DNA of 29,234 bases. Source: Pseudomonadota bacterium (GTDB lineage: Bacteria > Pseudomonadota > Gammaproteobacteria > Pseudomonadales > Pseudomonadaceae). The notes below the pieces were generated by a model that did not search any database, was not told the DNA's origin, and worked only from the letters and a program-made list of their open reading frames with translations. Both the position numbers and the translations under genes were made by a program. Where the stretch lies: assembly GCA_023431055.1 (NCBI GenBank), contig JAEYXX010000068.1:1-29234 (forward strand), written 5' to 3'. Of this stretch, positions 17,602 through 25,858 are shown one piece after another. Numbering within the stretch: position 1 is the stretch's first letter; every line of letters starts with the position of its first letter.

Positions 17602-19671
17602 ATGGCCATCGAAAAAAAAACCATCCGCCTGCTGATTCTCGAAGATTCGCAGAACGAAGCTGAGCGCCTGGTCAGTCTGTTCCGCAACGCCGGGCACGCC
17701 ACTCGTGTGCACCGTCTGACCTCCAGCGAAGACCTGGCTGAAACCCTGCAACAGACCTGGGATTTGCTGATCTGCGCACCGAGCAGCGAGCGCCTCGACC
17801 CTAGCGAGGCGATTAGCGCCATCCGCCGCCAGGCCAAGGACATTCCGGTCATCCAGCTGGTCGAAGACAACGACTCCGAGATCATCACCGAAGCCCTGCT
17901 GTTCGGTGCTCAGGACGCCCTGCCGCAAGGTGAGGACGAGCGCCTGGTGCTGGTGGCCAAGCGTGAGCTGGCCAACCTCGAGGAGCGCCGTGCCCGCCGC
18001 GCTGCGGAAGTCGCACTACGCGAAACAGAAAAGCGCTGCCAGCTGCTGCTGGAAAGCTCGGTCGACGCCATCACCTACGTCCACGACGGCATGCATATCT
18101 ATGCCAACCGTGCGTACCTGGAGCTGTTCCGCTACGAAGATGGCGAAGAGCTCGAAGGCATGCCGATGATCGACCTGATCGCCAGTGCCGATCACGGGGC
18201 GTTCAAGGATTTCCTGAAGAACTACCAGAGCGCCGAAGGTAACGCCGAACTCAGTTGCCAAGGCGTGCGCGCCGATGGCAGCAGCTTCGCCGCACAAATG
18301 AGCTTCTCGCCCGCCACCTATGATGGCGAGCCGTGCATTCAGGTGGTGATCCGCGCAGAAACCTCCAACGCCGAGCTGGAAGAGAAACTGCGTGAAATCA
18401 GCAGCCAGGACCTGGTCACCGGCCTGTTCAACCGCACCCATTTCCTCGAACTGATGGACGGCGCCGCCGAGCGCGCCATCAGCACCGGCCAGCCTTCGAC
18501 CCTGGCGTATATCCGCGTCGACCGCTACGCCAGCCTGCAGGGCGAAATCGGCCTGGCCGACGTCGACCTGCTGCTGACCGACCTGGCCGGCCTGCTGCGC
18601 GCACATTTCCCCGCGGAGACCCAGTTGGCCCGCTTTGGCGACGACGTATTCGCCGCACTGCTGCCAGGCCAGACGCCCGAGCCGTGCCAGGCCAGCCTGA
18701 CGGCGCTGCTGAAGAAGGTCGAAGGCCACCTGTTCGATGTCAGCGGCCGCACCGTGCAGACCACCCTGTCGATCGGCGTCGCCGGCCTCAGCGAGAAAAC
18801 CGCCAAGGCGCAGGAAGTCATCGACCGCGCGCACCGCTGCGCTGACGAGCTCAGCGAAGGCAACGCCATCAAGCTGTTCAACCCCGCCGATGAACTGGCA
18901 GCCGCTGCCAACCGCGGCAACCTGGTGGCGATGGTGCAACAGGCGCTGGAGAACAACAGCTTCCGCCTGCTGTTCCAGCCGATCATCAGCCTACGTGGTG
19001 ATGCTCACGAGCATTACGAGGTGCTGCTGCGCATGCTCAGCCCGCAGGGCGAAGAAGTACCGCCTGCACAGTTCCTTGCTGCGGCCAAGGATGCCGGCCT
19101 CGGCGAGAAGATCGACCGCTGGGTGATCCTCAACTCGATCAAGTTGTTGGCCGACCACCGCTCCAAAGGTCACAACACCCGCCTGTTCGTGCACCTGTCC
19201 AGCGCCAGCCTGCAGGATCAGACCCTGCTGCCCTGGCTCAGCGTGGCGCTCAAGGCCGCCCGCCTGCCGTCGGACGCACTGGTGTTCCAGTTCAGCGAAC
19301 CGGATGCCGTCACCTACCTGAAACAGACCAAGGTGCTGACCCAGGGCCTGGCAGAACTGCACTGCAAGGTCGCCCTGAGCCAGTTCGGCTGTGCGCTGAA
19401 CCCGTTCAACACGCTCAAGCACCTGCAGGCGGACTTCGTCAAAGTCGACGGTTCCTTCACCCAGGACCTGAGCAATGCCGACAGCCAGGAAGCCCTGAAA
19501 ACCCTGCTCAGCAGCCTGCATGCCCAGGCCAAGCTGACCATCGTGCCCTTCGTCGAAAGCGCCAGCGTGCTGGCCACGCTGTGGCAGGCCGGGGTCAACT
19601 TCATCCAGGGTTACTACCTGCAGGGCCCGAGCCAGTCGATGGATTACGACTTCTCGGCCGGCGACGAATAA
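17602..19671 (+). CDS. fimX: type IV pilus / twitching regulator FimX (REC-PAS-GGDEF-EAL, degenerate)
   Basis: c-di-GMP-binding protein that localises to the cell pole and promotes type IV pilus assembly and twitching. Order in the 689 residues: REC-like domain (about 8-120) lacking the phospho-acceptor Asp (DLLICAP at 54-60), a helical linker, PAS (about 145-255), GGDEF-like (about 268-425) with GDDVF (346-350) replacing the active site, and EAL-like (about 440-680) with EVL (473-475). P. aeruginosa FimX likewise has GDSIF and EVL: enzymatically inactive but binding c-di-GMP through the EAL domain. QP (459-460) and DFVKVDGSF (611-619) keep the EAL fold. It follows the fimW-like gene by 62 bases. 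No clear Shine-Dalgarno precedes the ATG at 17602. It converges on serB through a palindromic repeat. Confidence 0.95.
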   Translation: MAIEKKTIRLLILEDSQNEAERLVSLFRNAGHATRVHRLTSSEDLAETLQQTWDLLICAPSSERLDPSEAISAIRRQAKDIPVIQLVEDNDSEIITEALLFGAQDALPQGEDERLVLVAKRELANLEERRARRAAEVALRETEKRCQLLLESSVDAITYVHDGMHIYANRAYLELFRYEDGEELEGMPMIDLIASADHGAFKDFLKNYQSAEGNAELSCQGVRADGSSFAAQMSFSPATYDGEPCIQVVIRAETSNAELEEKLREISSQDLVTGLFNRTHFLELMDGAAERAISTGQPSTLAYIRVDRYASLQGEIGLADVDLLLTDLAGLLRAHFPAETQLARFGDDVFAALLPGQTPEPCQASLTALLKKVEGHLFDVSGRTVQTTLSIGVAGLSEKTAKAQEVIDRAHRCADELSEGNAIKLFNPADELAAAANRGNLVAMVQQALENNSFRLLFQPIISLRGDAHEHYEVLLRMLSPQGEEVPPAQFLAAAKDAGLGEKIDRWVILNSIKLLADHRSKGHNTRLFVHLSSASLQDQTLLPWLSVALKAARLPSDALVFQFSEPDAVTYLKQTKVLTQGLAELHCKVALSQFGCALNPFNTLKHLQADFVKVDGSFTQDLSNADSQEALKTLLSSLHAQAKLTIVPFVESASVLATLWQAGVNFIQGYYLQGPSQSMDYDFSAGDE

Positions 19672-19750
19672 AGGCGGCCGCAGGCTACAGGCAGACGCGC
19701 AGGTCAGCTATGCACACAACTGCCTGCAGCCTGTAGCCTGCAGCCGCTTT
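19671..19750. repeat. CTGCAG-rich inverted repeat, family C copy 2
   Basis: Left arm 19671-19693 (AAGGCGGCCGCAGGCTACAGG) and right arm 19721-19750 are inverted complements; the right arm, read leftward, starts AAAGCGGCTGCAGGCTACAG. It fills the gap between convergent fimX and serB. Both genes' TAA stops run directly into it (GAATAAAGGCGGCC for fimX, GAATAAAGCGGC for serB). It may act as a bidirectional transcript end. Confidence 0.8.
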
Positions 19751-20963
19751 ATTCCTGCCCCTCGCGATCGCGAAAGCCGAGCAGGTAAAGAATGCCATCC
19801 AGCCCCAGGGTGGAGATCGCCTGCTTGGCCGATTGCTTGACCAGCGGCTTGGCGCGGAATGCCACACCGAGACCGGCCAGGCCGAGCATCGGCAGGTCAT
19901 TGGCACCATCACCGACGGCGATGGTCTGCTCCAGCTGCAAGCCTTCCTTGTGCGCCAGCTCGCGCAGCAGATCGGCCTTGCGCTGCGCATCGACGACGGG
20001 TTCGACGGCCACGCCGGTGACCTTGCCGTTCTCGATCTGCAGCTCGTTGGCGAACACGTAGTCGATACCCAGCTTGGCCTGCAGCTGCTTGGCGAAGTAG
20101 GTGAAGCCACCGGAGAGAATCGCGGTCTTGTAGCCCAGGCGCTTGAGTTCGGCGAACAGCACCTCGGCCCCTTCGGTCAGGCGCAGCGAGGCGCCGATCT
20201 CTTCCAACACGTCTTCCGACAGGCCCTGCAGCAAGCCCAGGCGCTCCTTGAAGCTGGCGCGGAAATCCAGCTCGCCGCGCATGGCCCGTTCGGTGATCTC
20301 GGCCACCTGCTCACCCACGCCAGCGGCCTTGGCCAGCTCGTCGATCACCTCGGCCTCGATCAGCGTCGAGTCCATGTCGAATACCGCCAGGCGACGATTA
20401 CGGCGGAACACCGAGTCGCGCTGGAAGGCGATGTCGACATTGAGCTCCTGCGCCACGCTGAGGAACTCGGCACGCAGCGCTACCGGATCGGCCGGTTCGC
20501 CACGCACCGAGAACTCGATGCAGCCCTTGCCTTGCTCGGCGGGCATGTCCAGCGGCATGCGCCCGGAAAGACGGTCGATATGATCGATATTCAGGCCGTA
20601 CTTGGCGGTGATGGCGCTGACCCGCTGCAGTTGCTGGGCACTGACCTTGCGCGTCAGCAGGGTGACGATATGGCGGGCCTTGCCCTGGCCGCTCACCCAC
20701 TGGCGGTAGTCGTCTTCGGAAACGGGAGTGAAGCGCACCTGCTGATCCAGCTCGTAGGCGGTGAACAGCAGATCCTTGAGCACGGCCTGGGAGCGACCGT
20801 TGTCGGGAATCTCGATGAGGATGCCGAACGACAGGGTGTCATGGATCACCGCCTGACCGATATCGAGGATGTTCACCCCGCCTTGAGCCAGCACACCGGT
20901 GATGGCTGCGGTGAGTCCGGGGCGATCTTCGCCGGTGATATTGATCAGGACGATTTCGCGCAA
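19749..20963 (-). CDS. serB: phosphoserine phosphatase SerB
   Basis: Last step of serine synthesis, removing phosphate from L-phosphoserine. The 404-residue product has an ACT-type N-terminal region (two ACT-like folds, about 1-85 and 97-180; LINITGEDRPGLTAAI at the start) and a C-terminal HAD domain with nucleophile Asp196 and Asp198 in VFDMDST, Ser284 in LSGGFTYF, Lys329, and GDGANDLPML (351-360). The start is a TTG at 20963 with a strong GGAGG 7 bases upstream; no ATG gives the conserved REIVLINITGED beginning. A TAGAAT read leftward at 21036-21041 could be its -10. It diverges from the Smp-like gene. Confidence 0.95.
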   Translation of the reverse strand: MREIVLINITGEDRPGLTAAITGVLAQGGVNILDIGQAVIHDTLSFGILIEIPDNGRSQAVLKDLLFTAYELDQQVRFTPVSEDDYRQWVSGQGKARHIVTLLTRKVSAQQLQRVSAITAKYGLNIDHIDRLSGRMPLDMPAEQGKGCIEFSVRGEPADPVALRAEFLSVAQELNVDIAFQRDSVFRRNRRLAVFDMDSTLIEAEVIDELAKAAGVGEQVAEITERAMRGELDFRASFKERLGLLQGLSEDVLEEIGASLRLTEGAEVLFAELKRLGYKTAILSGGFTYFAKQLQAKLGIDYVFANELQIENGKVTGVAVEPVVDAQRKADLLRELAHKEGLQLEQTIAVGDGANDLPMLGLAGLGVAFRAKPLVKQSAKQAISTLGLDGILYLLGFRDREGQE

Positions 20964-21075
20964 GACGCACCCTCCAAGGCAAACGATTGAGGCAGGCCAG
21001 CGCTGAATTGGCCGCCGGCCGACGAAAAGGCGCACATTCTACCCAGTTTCCCCTCGATCCGGGCAGCCATGCGCT

Positions 21076-21103
21076 TTGCCCGCTCCAGACCGCTCGCTAT
21101 ACT
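21076..21103 (+). promoter_or_regulatory. sigma-70 type promoter for the Smp-like gene
   Basis: TTGCCC (21076-21081), a 16-base spacer and TATACT (21098-21103). The -10 matches 5/6 and the -35 4/6. Transcription would start near 21110, after the in-frame ATG at 21069, which supports the GTG at 21138 as the real start. Confidence 0.55.
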
Positions 21104-21137
21104 GCGCGGCAACTTCAGTCGACAAGAGCCGAGCTCT

Positions 21138-22655
21138 GTGAACCGGCCCGCGCCCGTCAAACCCGACAATTTCTTCATCATGATCTTCCACGCGCTGCGT
21201 CAGCGACGGGTGCCTCTGGTGCTGCGCATCGCCAGTCACAGCCTGTTGCTGGTGGCCCTGGCGATGATCATCTATGCCTGGGTCATGGGCATGCAGTTCA
21301 AGCAGGCCATGCAGCAGCAGGCCGATGCCCTGGGCCAGGCGCTGATCACCCAGACGGCGGCCTCGGCCACCGAGCTGCTGGTGTCCAACGACATCCTCAG
21401 CCTCAACGTACTGCTCAGCAACTTGGCGAAGAACCCGTTGGTAGCGCATGCAGCCATCTACAGCGTGGATGACCGCATTCTTGCCGAGGCGGGCTCGCGC
21501 CCCACGCGCAGCGTGTTGGGCGAAACCGAAGGTCTGTACTCCACCTCCATCACCTTTCAGGAAGTGATGGCCGGGCAATTGCGCATCAGCCTGGACATGA
21601 GCCAGTTCCAGCAGCCGATGACCATCAGCCTGCAAAGCATGGGCATTCTCAGCCTGATCCTGCTGGCCCTGACCCTGTCGCTGAGCATGCGCCTGGGCCG
21701 GCATATCTCCACGCCCTTGCTGCAGATGCGCCTGTGGCTGCGCGACCCGGACGATCCTGCTCCCGGTGCAGGACGTAACGACGAGATCGGCGACCTGGCA
21801 CGCCAGTTGCAGGAACGCCTGGTGCCGGAAAAGCCGGAACCGGAGCCGGAGCTGGATGACGAGCCGCTGCTCGACGACGTCGACAACTATCTGCCGGAAG
21901 AAGACGACGAGCATTTCGACGACGAGCCAGAACGGCCTCGCGCCGGACATTCTTTCGATGAACCGGACAGCGACGACGAGGCGCTCAAGCCCTGGCCCGA
22001 TTCGATAGAGCCGGACGATCCCTTCGCCGATCTGCGCGATGAGTCCGAAGTCGCTGCGCCCGCAGCCAAGGCGCCGCGCCCATCGCAGGCCAGCGCCGTG
22101 CTGGCCATCCAGCTCGGCGCCCAGGAGCAGTTGCGTCGTCTGCCGCGCACGCGCCTGCTGGATCTTCTGGATCGTTATCGCGGTTGCCTGGAACAGGCCG
22201 CCGCGCTGTATCAGGGGCAACTGCACACGCTCAAGGATGGCAGCAGCCTGATGCTGTTCCACGAGCGCGAATGCGGCGAGGACTACCTCACCCATGCGAT
22301 CTGCTGCGGCGAGCTGATGCGCGCGTTGGGTCATGCCTTGCAGATCGAGGTCGCCGACAGCGGCATCACCCTGCAACTGCAGTTGGGCCTGACTCTTGGC
22401 AGCGATCTGGAGGACCTGGGCCAGGCCGAACTGCTGCTCAGCGACAGCGCCCTGGACGCCCTGGCCTTGTCGCAACACAGTCGCAACCTGCTGCTGGTCG
22501 AACAGCGCGTCGCCCAGGATGCTCTGGCTCGCCAGCGTGCGCGCATCCGCCCGATCGCCAGCCCGGAAGGGGCCAGCTGCGTGGAGCGCCTGCTCGACCC
22601 TTATCCGGCCCTGCTGGAACGGCAGCTAGCGCGCATGCACGACAGTCGAGTGTGA
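21138..22655 (+). CDS. Smp-like membrane protein with acidic linker and cyclase-like C-terminal domain
   Basis: A 505-residue protein of unknown function from a GTG at 21138 (VNRPAPVKPDNFF). Two membrane helices (about 32-51 and 165-185) flank a periplasmic domain of about 110 residues, then a short HAMP-like stretch (MRLGRHISTPLLQMR, ending RNDEIGDLARQL). This half resembles Smp/YtjB, the gene next to serB in E. coli as here. A very acidic Pro/Asp/Glu linker (about 230-312) leads to a C-terminal domain (about 320-480) resembling a class III nucleotidyl cyclase fold: LLDLLDRYRGCLEQAAALY, LHTLKDGSSLMLFHER, HAICCGELMRALGHAL, LQLGLTLGSDL. The first metal-binding Asp of true cyclases seems absent (AVLAIQLGAQE), so enzymatic activity is doubtful. 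The start rests on the promoter at 21076-21103; its Shine-Dalgarno is weak. Confidence 0.85.
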   Translation: MNRPAPVKPDNFFIMIFHALRQRRVPLVLRIASHSLLLVALAMIIYAWVMGMQFKQAMQQQADALGQALITQTAASATELLVSNDILSLNVLLSNLAKNPLVAHAAIYSVDDRILAEAGSRPTRSVLGETEGLYSTSITFQEVMAGQLRISLDMSQFQQPMTISLQSMGILSLILLALTLSLSMRLGRHISTPLLQMRLWLRDPDDPAPGAGRNDEIGDLARQLQERLVPEKPEPEPELDDEPLLDDVDNYLPEEDDEHFDDEPERPRAGHSFDEPDSDDEALKPWPDSIEPDDPFADLRDESEVAAPAAKAPRPSQASAVLAIQLGAQEQLRRLPRTRLLDLLDRYRGCLEQAAALYQGQLHTLKDGSSLMLFHERECGEDYLTHAICCGELMRALGHALQIEVADSGITLQLQLGLTLGSDLEDLGQAELLLSDSALDALALSQHSRNLLLVEQRVAQDALARQRARIRPIASPEGASCVERLLDPYPALLERQLARMHDSRV

Positions 22656-22671
22656 AAGCGGCGCAGCCCAT

Positions 22672-22724
22672 GTAGGGCGGGTGAAACCCGCCACACGGCC
22701 AACGGCGGGTTACACCCGCCCTAC
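22672..22724. repeat. palindromic repeat, family B (GTAGGGCGGGTG type)
   Basis: Left arm 22672-22692 starts GTAGGGCGGGTG, and right arm 22704-22724 ends CACCCGCCCTAC. They are complementary at all but one of 21 positions, with an 11-base loop. It separates two convergent genes, and its right arm supplies the TAG stop of the leftward gene that begins at 23629. Confidence 0.9.
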
Positions 22725-23629
22725 GCGCTGGCCAATGCGCGCCGCTGCGGCGTCTTCACACCATAACGCTGCAGCCAGTCCTTCCAGCGAACCCGCTCGT
22801 CACGCACCAGCCAGCCGTCCTGCTCGGCGAAGCTCTCCGATAGCCAAACCCCGCGCGTGCTGGCTGCCTGCAGCTCCCCCTTGCGCAAGGTGAACAAACC
22901 ACCGCTGGGCACGCCCCGATGCAGCGCCAGCAGGTAGATATCCGGTCGTCGACGCTCCAGACGCGCCACCAGGCGGCCATCCTCCAGACACTCATCGACG
23001 TGGAACAGGCTCAACTGACGGGCATCGCGCGGCAGCTCCAGACTCAGGTCGTAGACCAGCTGCAGTGACGCGGTCGGCAGGTGTACGTAGGCGCGCGGCC
23101 GTTCCAGCAAGGTGAGGTTGCCGCACTGCACAGGGCGCGCCGCGCCGGACAGTGGACTGAGGCGAAAATGGCTGGCTTCGCGATAACGCAGCGCGCCCTG
23201 ATAGGGCGTGGGCAACCAGGTATCGGCGAAGCGCCCGCTCAGCCAGCCGTCGGCGCTTTCCAGCAGGCACTCCTCGGCCACCTCCTGAATCGCGGTAAGC
23301 AGCGGCAGGTTGAGTTCGTGCGCCGGCACGTAGCCGGAAATCAGCTTGAGCACGGTATCGCCACGATCAGGACGGCGCTGACGCACCAGCAACCAGTAAT
23401 CACGCCCCTGCAGGCGCAGGGTCAGACGCACCGAGACGCCGAGGTTGGCCAGCTCGACGGAAAACCGTGAGCTGTCCGCCACCTCGATCGGGCGGCGGCG
23501 TTCGAGCATCTGCTGGAAATTCAGCGGCTGCCCCAGGCTCTGGTAGCTCAGCCCATCCGGGCTGGCTTCGACGAATAGCGGCAGGGTCTTGAAGTTACTC
23601 GGGTCCTTGCGGATCAGCGTACGCGGCAT
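22721..23629 (-). CDS. uncharacterised protein with a Nudix-like motif
   Basis: A 302-residue soluble protein that I cannot name. Residues about 85-200 suggest a Nudix-type fold: SGYVPAHELNLPLLTAIQEV followed by AEECLLE contains an ExxEE helix (QEVAEE) like the REUxEE core of a Nudix box, but the spacing from the upstream Gly is about two residues too long and the Arg is Gln. It may be a divergent hydrolase or an inactive relative. The start is the ATG at 23629 with AAGGAGT at good spacing. The stop codon TAG is part of the palindromic repeat at 22672-22724. Upstream, 144 bases separate it from the aldo/keto reductase on the same strand; I saw nothing clear in that gap. Confidence 0.8.
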   Translation of the reverse strand: MPRTLIRKDPSNFKTLPLFVEASPDGLSYQSLGQPLNFQQMLERRRPIEVADSSRFSVELANLGVSVRLTLRLQGRDYWLLVRQRRPDRGDTVLKLISGYVPAHELNLPLLTAIQEVAEECLLESADGWLSGRFADTWLPTPYQGALRYREASHFRLSPLSGAARPVQCGNLTLLERPRAYVHLPTASLQLVYDLSLELPRDARQLSLFHVDECLEDGRLVARLERRRPDIYLLALHRGVPSGGLFTLRKGELQAASTRGVWLSESFAEQDGWLVRDERVRWKDWLQRYGVKTPQRRALASA

Positions 23630-23773
23630 CTCGACTCCTTGTTCCGGCTGGGCGTGAGGCGGCTCGGCAGCCAGCGCTCACGCGAGGGTCAGGTTGAAGC
23701 GAAAACCGCTCAAGGCTGCCCCAAGCCGACCACCCAGTACAACCCAAGGCTGTAAGAGGACGTGACCGGGGAC

Positions 23774-24583
23774 TCAGCGGATGCCCTGTAAAACCGCCGC
23801 CACAGTCGCGACATTGGCCGCCAGGTGCGCGGGCGTGATGGTGCCGACGATGGCGCTGCTGACGCCCGGATGGGCGAAGATCAGCTCGAAGCTGGCGCGC
23901 ACCGGGTCGACACCATCGGCCAGGCAGGCATGCCCGCTGGCCAGCGCCTTCTTGATCAGGATGCCCTTGGCATGGCTGGCAGCGTAGTCCAATACCGGCT
24001 TCTCGCCCTGCTCACTCAGGTTATAGGTGACCATGGCGCAGTCGCCTTGTTCCAGCGCCAGCAGCCCGCCTTCGACGGTCTTGCCGGAAATGCCGTAGGC
24101 GAGAATCTTGCCCTCACGCTTGAGCTCGGCCAGCGTCTCGTACACACCTGTCTCGCGCAGCACTGCCAGATCGTTACCGTCGGAATGCACCAGCAGCAGG
24201 TCGATGCGGTCGGTTTCCAGGCGCTTGAGGCTGCGCTCGACCGATAGACGGGTATGCGCCGGCGAGAAATCGAAATGCGACTGGCCCTGCTCGAACTCCT
24301 CGCCGGTCTTGCTGACGATCACCCACTCATCACGCTGACCACGCAACAGCGGGCCGAGGCGCTGTTCGCTGACGCCATAGGCCGGCGCGGTGTCGATCAG
24401 ATTGATGCCCAACTCGCGGGCCTGGTGCAGCAGGGCCAGAGCCTGAGCGTCGTCGGGAATGGTGAAGCCGTTGGGGTATTTGACGCCCTGGTCGCGACCC
24501 AGCTTGACCGTGCCCAGGCCTAGCGGCGAGACCATCAGGCCGGTGCTGCCCAGCGGACGATGCAGATCGTGCAGCGTGCTCAT
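23774..24583 (-). CDS. aldo/keto reductase family oxidoreductase
   Basis: NAD(P)H-dependent (beta/alpha)8-barrel reductase, 269 residues, substrate unknown. The catalytic tetrad is intact: Asp64 and Tyr69 in LIDTAPAYG, Lys92 in IVSKTGEE, His133 in LLVHSDG. The C-terminal cofactor segment (AHPGVSSAIVGTITPAHL) is also present. Its ATG at 24583 overlaps the TGA of the FAD oxidoreductase gene by four bases (ATGA), so the two are translationally coupled. The physical coupling suggests they act on related substrates. Confidence 0.93.
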   Translation of the reverse strand: MSTLHDLHRPLGSTGLMVSPLGLGTVKLGRDQGVKYPNGFTIPDDAQALALLHQARELGINLIDTAPAYGVSEQRLGPLLRGQRDEWVIVSKTGEEFEQGQSHFDFSPAHTRLSVERSLKRLETDRIDLLLVHSDGNDLAVLRETGVYETLAELKREGKILAYGISGKTVEGGLLALEQGDCAMVTYNLSEQGEKPVLDYAASHAKGILIKKALASGHACLADGVDPVRASFELIFAHPGVSSAIVGTITPAHLAANVATVAAVLQGIR

Positions 24584-25755
24584 GGCAGCAGCGTCTCCCA
24601 GACTGGCTGGCCCAGCGCCGGGTGCGGCAGCTCGGGCAGCGGCGCATGACTTGCCGGCTGCACATGCTCACGCTGCAGCGTGGCCAACACCCGATCGGCA
24701 AAGTCCGGCGCCAGCGCCAGCTTGGTTGGCCAACCCACCAACAGGCGCTGCTGTTCGGCGAGAAAGGCATTGTCCGGGCGCACCAGGCCCGACTGCGCGG
24801 GTTCGGCGCGATCCACACGCAGCGTGGCCCAGCGTGTCTGGCTCTGGTCGACCCAGGGCAGCAACGCTGCCATTTCCTTCTGCGCCGCCTGGATCTGCGC
24901 CGCCTCGTCGCGGGCGACGCCATCGGCTTCGGCCAGATCGCCGCCCAGATACCAGACCCACTGGCCATCGGCCGCCGGATGGGTGGTGACGGTCACCCGC
25001 GGCTTGGGCCCACCGCCGAGGCAGTGAGCGTACAGCGGCTTCAGCGCCGGCCCCTTGGCCAGCACCATATGCAAGGGACGCAACTGCTGCGCCGGCTGCT
25101 CGATACCCAAGGCCGCGAGCAGCACGGCGTTACCGGCGCCGGCACTGAGCACCACGCGCTGTGCGCGAATCTCACGGCCGTCGACAATCAGCCCGCACAG
25201 TTCACCATTTTCCTGCAGCGGCTCGATACGCTCGGCAGCCAGCAATCCGTCGCCAGCCAGTTCGGCCAGGCGAGCGATCAGGCTCGGCACGTCAAGCACC
25301 AGCTCGGCCAAGCGATAGACCTTGCCCTTGAACTTAGGATGCTGCAGCGCCGGCGGCAGTTGCTCGCCCTTGACCTGATCGACTCGGCCGCGCACCGCCT
25401 TGCTGGCGAAGAAACTGGTGAGGTTGCCGGCCAGAGTACCGGGCGACCACAGGTAATGGGCATCGGAGAGAACACGCACACCGGACAGATCCAGTTCGCC
25501 CGTACCGGCGAGCGCCTCGCGCCAGCGGCGCGGCATATCGGCGATGGCCTCGGAGGCGCCGGTCAGCGCGCCATGCAGGGCGTATTTGGCGCCGCCATGG
25601 ATGATACCCTGCGACTTCAGGCTCTGCCCGCCGCCCAGACTGCCGCGCTCCACCAGCACGGTGGCAAAGCCCTGTTGGCGCAGGCGCGCGTTGAGCCAGA
25701 GGCCGGCGATACCGCCGCCGACGATCAGGACATCGGTGCTGAGAGACTGGGACAT
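24580..25755 (-). CDS. FAD-dependent oxidoreductase (DAO family)
   Basis: A 391-residue flavoprotein of the D-amino-acid-oxidase/glycerol-3-phosphate-dehydrogenase type. The N-terminal dinucleotide-binding motif is DVLIVGGGIAGLWL (8-21). The second glycine-rich/FAD segment is RVVLSAGAGNAVLLAALG. The GGQSLKSQGIIHGGAKYAL stretch near residue 42 is typical of enzymes that oxidise a C-N or C-O bond, but the substrate cannot be told. The start is the ATG at 25755. It is upstream of and coupled to the aldo/keto reductase gene. A CTGCAG-type repeat lies in the 100-base gap between it and emrE. Confidence 0.92.
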   Translation of the reverse strand: MSQSLSTDVLIVGGGIAGLWLNARLRQQGFATVLVERGSLGGGQSLKSQGIIHGGAKYALHGALTGASEAIADMPRRWREALAGTGELDLSGVRVLSDAHYLWSPGTLAGNLTSFFASKAVRGRVDQVKGEQLPPALQHPKFKGKVYRLAELVLDVPSLIARLAELAGDGLLAAERIEPLQENGELCGLIVDGREIRAQRVVLSAGAGNAVLLAALGIEQPAQQLRPLHMVLAKGPALKPLYAHCLGGGPKPRVTVTTHPAADGQWVWYLGGDLAEADGVARDEAAQIQAAQKEMAALLPWVDQSQTRWATLRVDRAEPAQSGLVRPDNAFLAEQQRLLVGWPTKLALAPDFADRVLATLQREHVQPASHAPLPELPHPALGQPVWETLLP

Positions 25756-25797
25756 GAACGGGCCTCGGCGAAAAACAGGCGCGCAGTATAACTCTCA

Positions 25798-25858
25798 CAG
25801 CAGCCGCAGGCTTCAGGCGGCAGGCAAGAGCACAAACCTCGGGCTTGTAGCTGCCTCA
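25798..25858. repeat. degenerate family C repeat between emrE and the oxidoreductase
   Basis: Contains GCAGCCGCAGGCTTCAGGC (from about 25800) and CTTGTAGCTGCC, which resemble the family C repeats at 7761 and 19671. The emrE stop (TGA, 25858-25856) runs straight into it, read leftward as TGAGGCAGCTACAAGC. More degenerate than the other copies. Confidence 0.5.

Noticed and set aside
21069..21137. ATG at 21069 as the start of the Smp-like protein
   Set aside because: It lies upstream of the likely transcription start near 21110 set by TTGCCC-N16-TATACT, so the GTG at 21138 is preferred.
24622..25791. A 389-codon open frame on the + strand opposite the FAD oxidoreductase
   Set aside because: Antisense to an intact flavoprotein gene, with low-complexity shadow composition and no domain.
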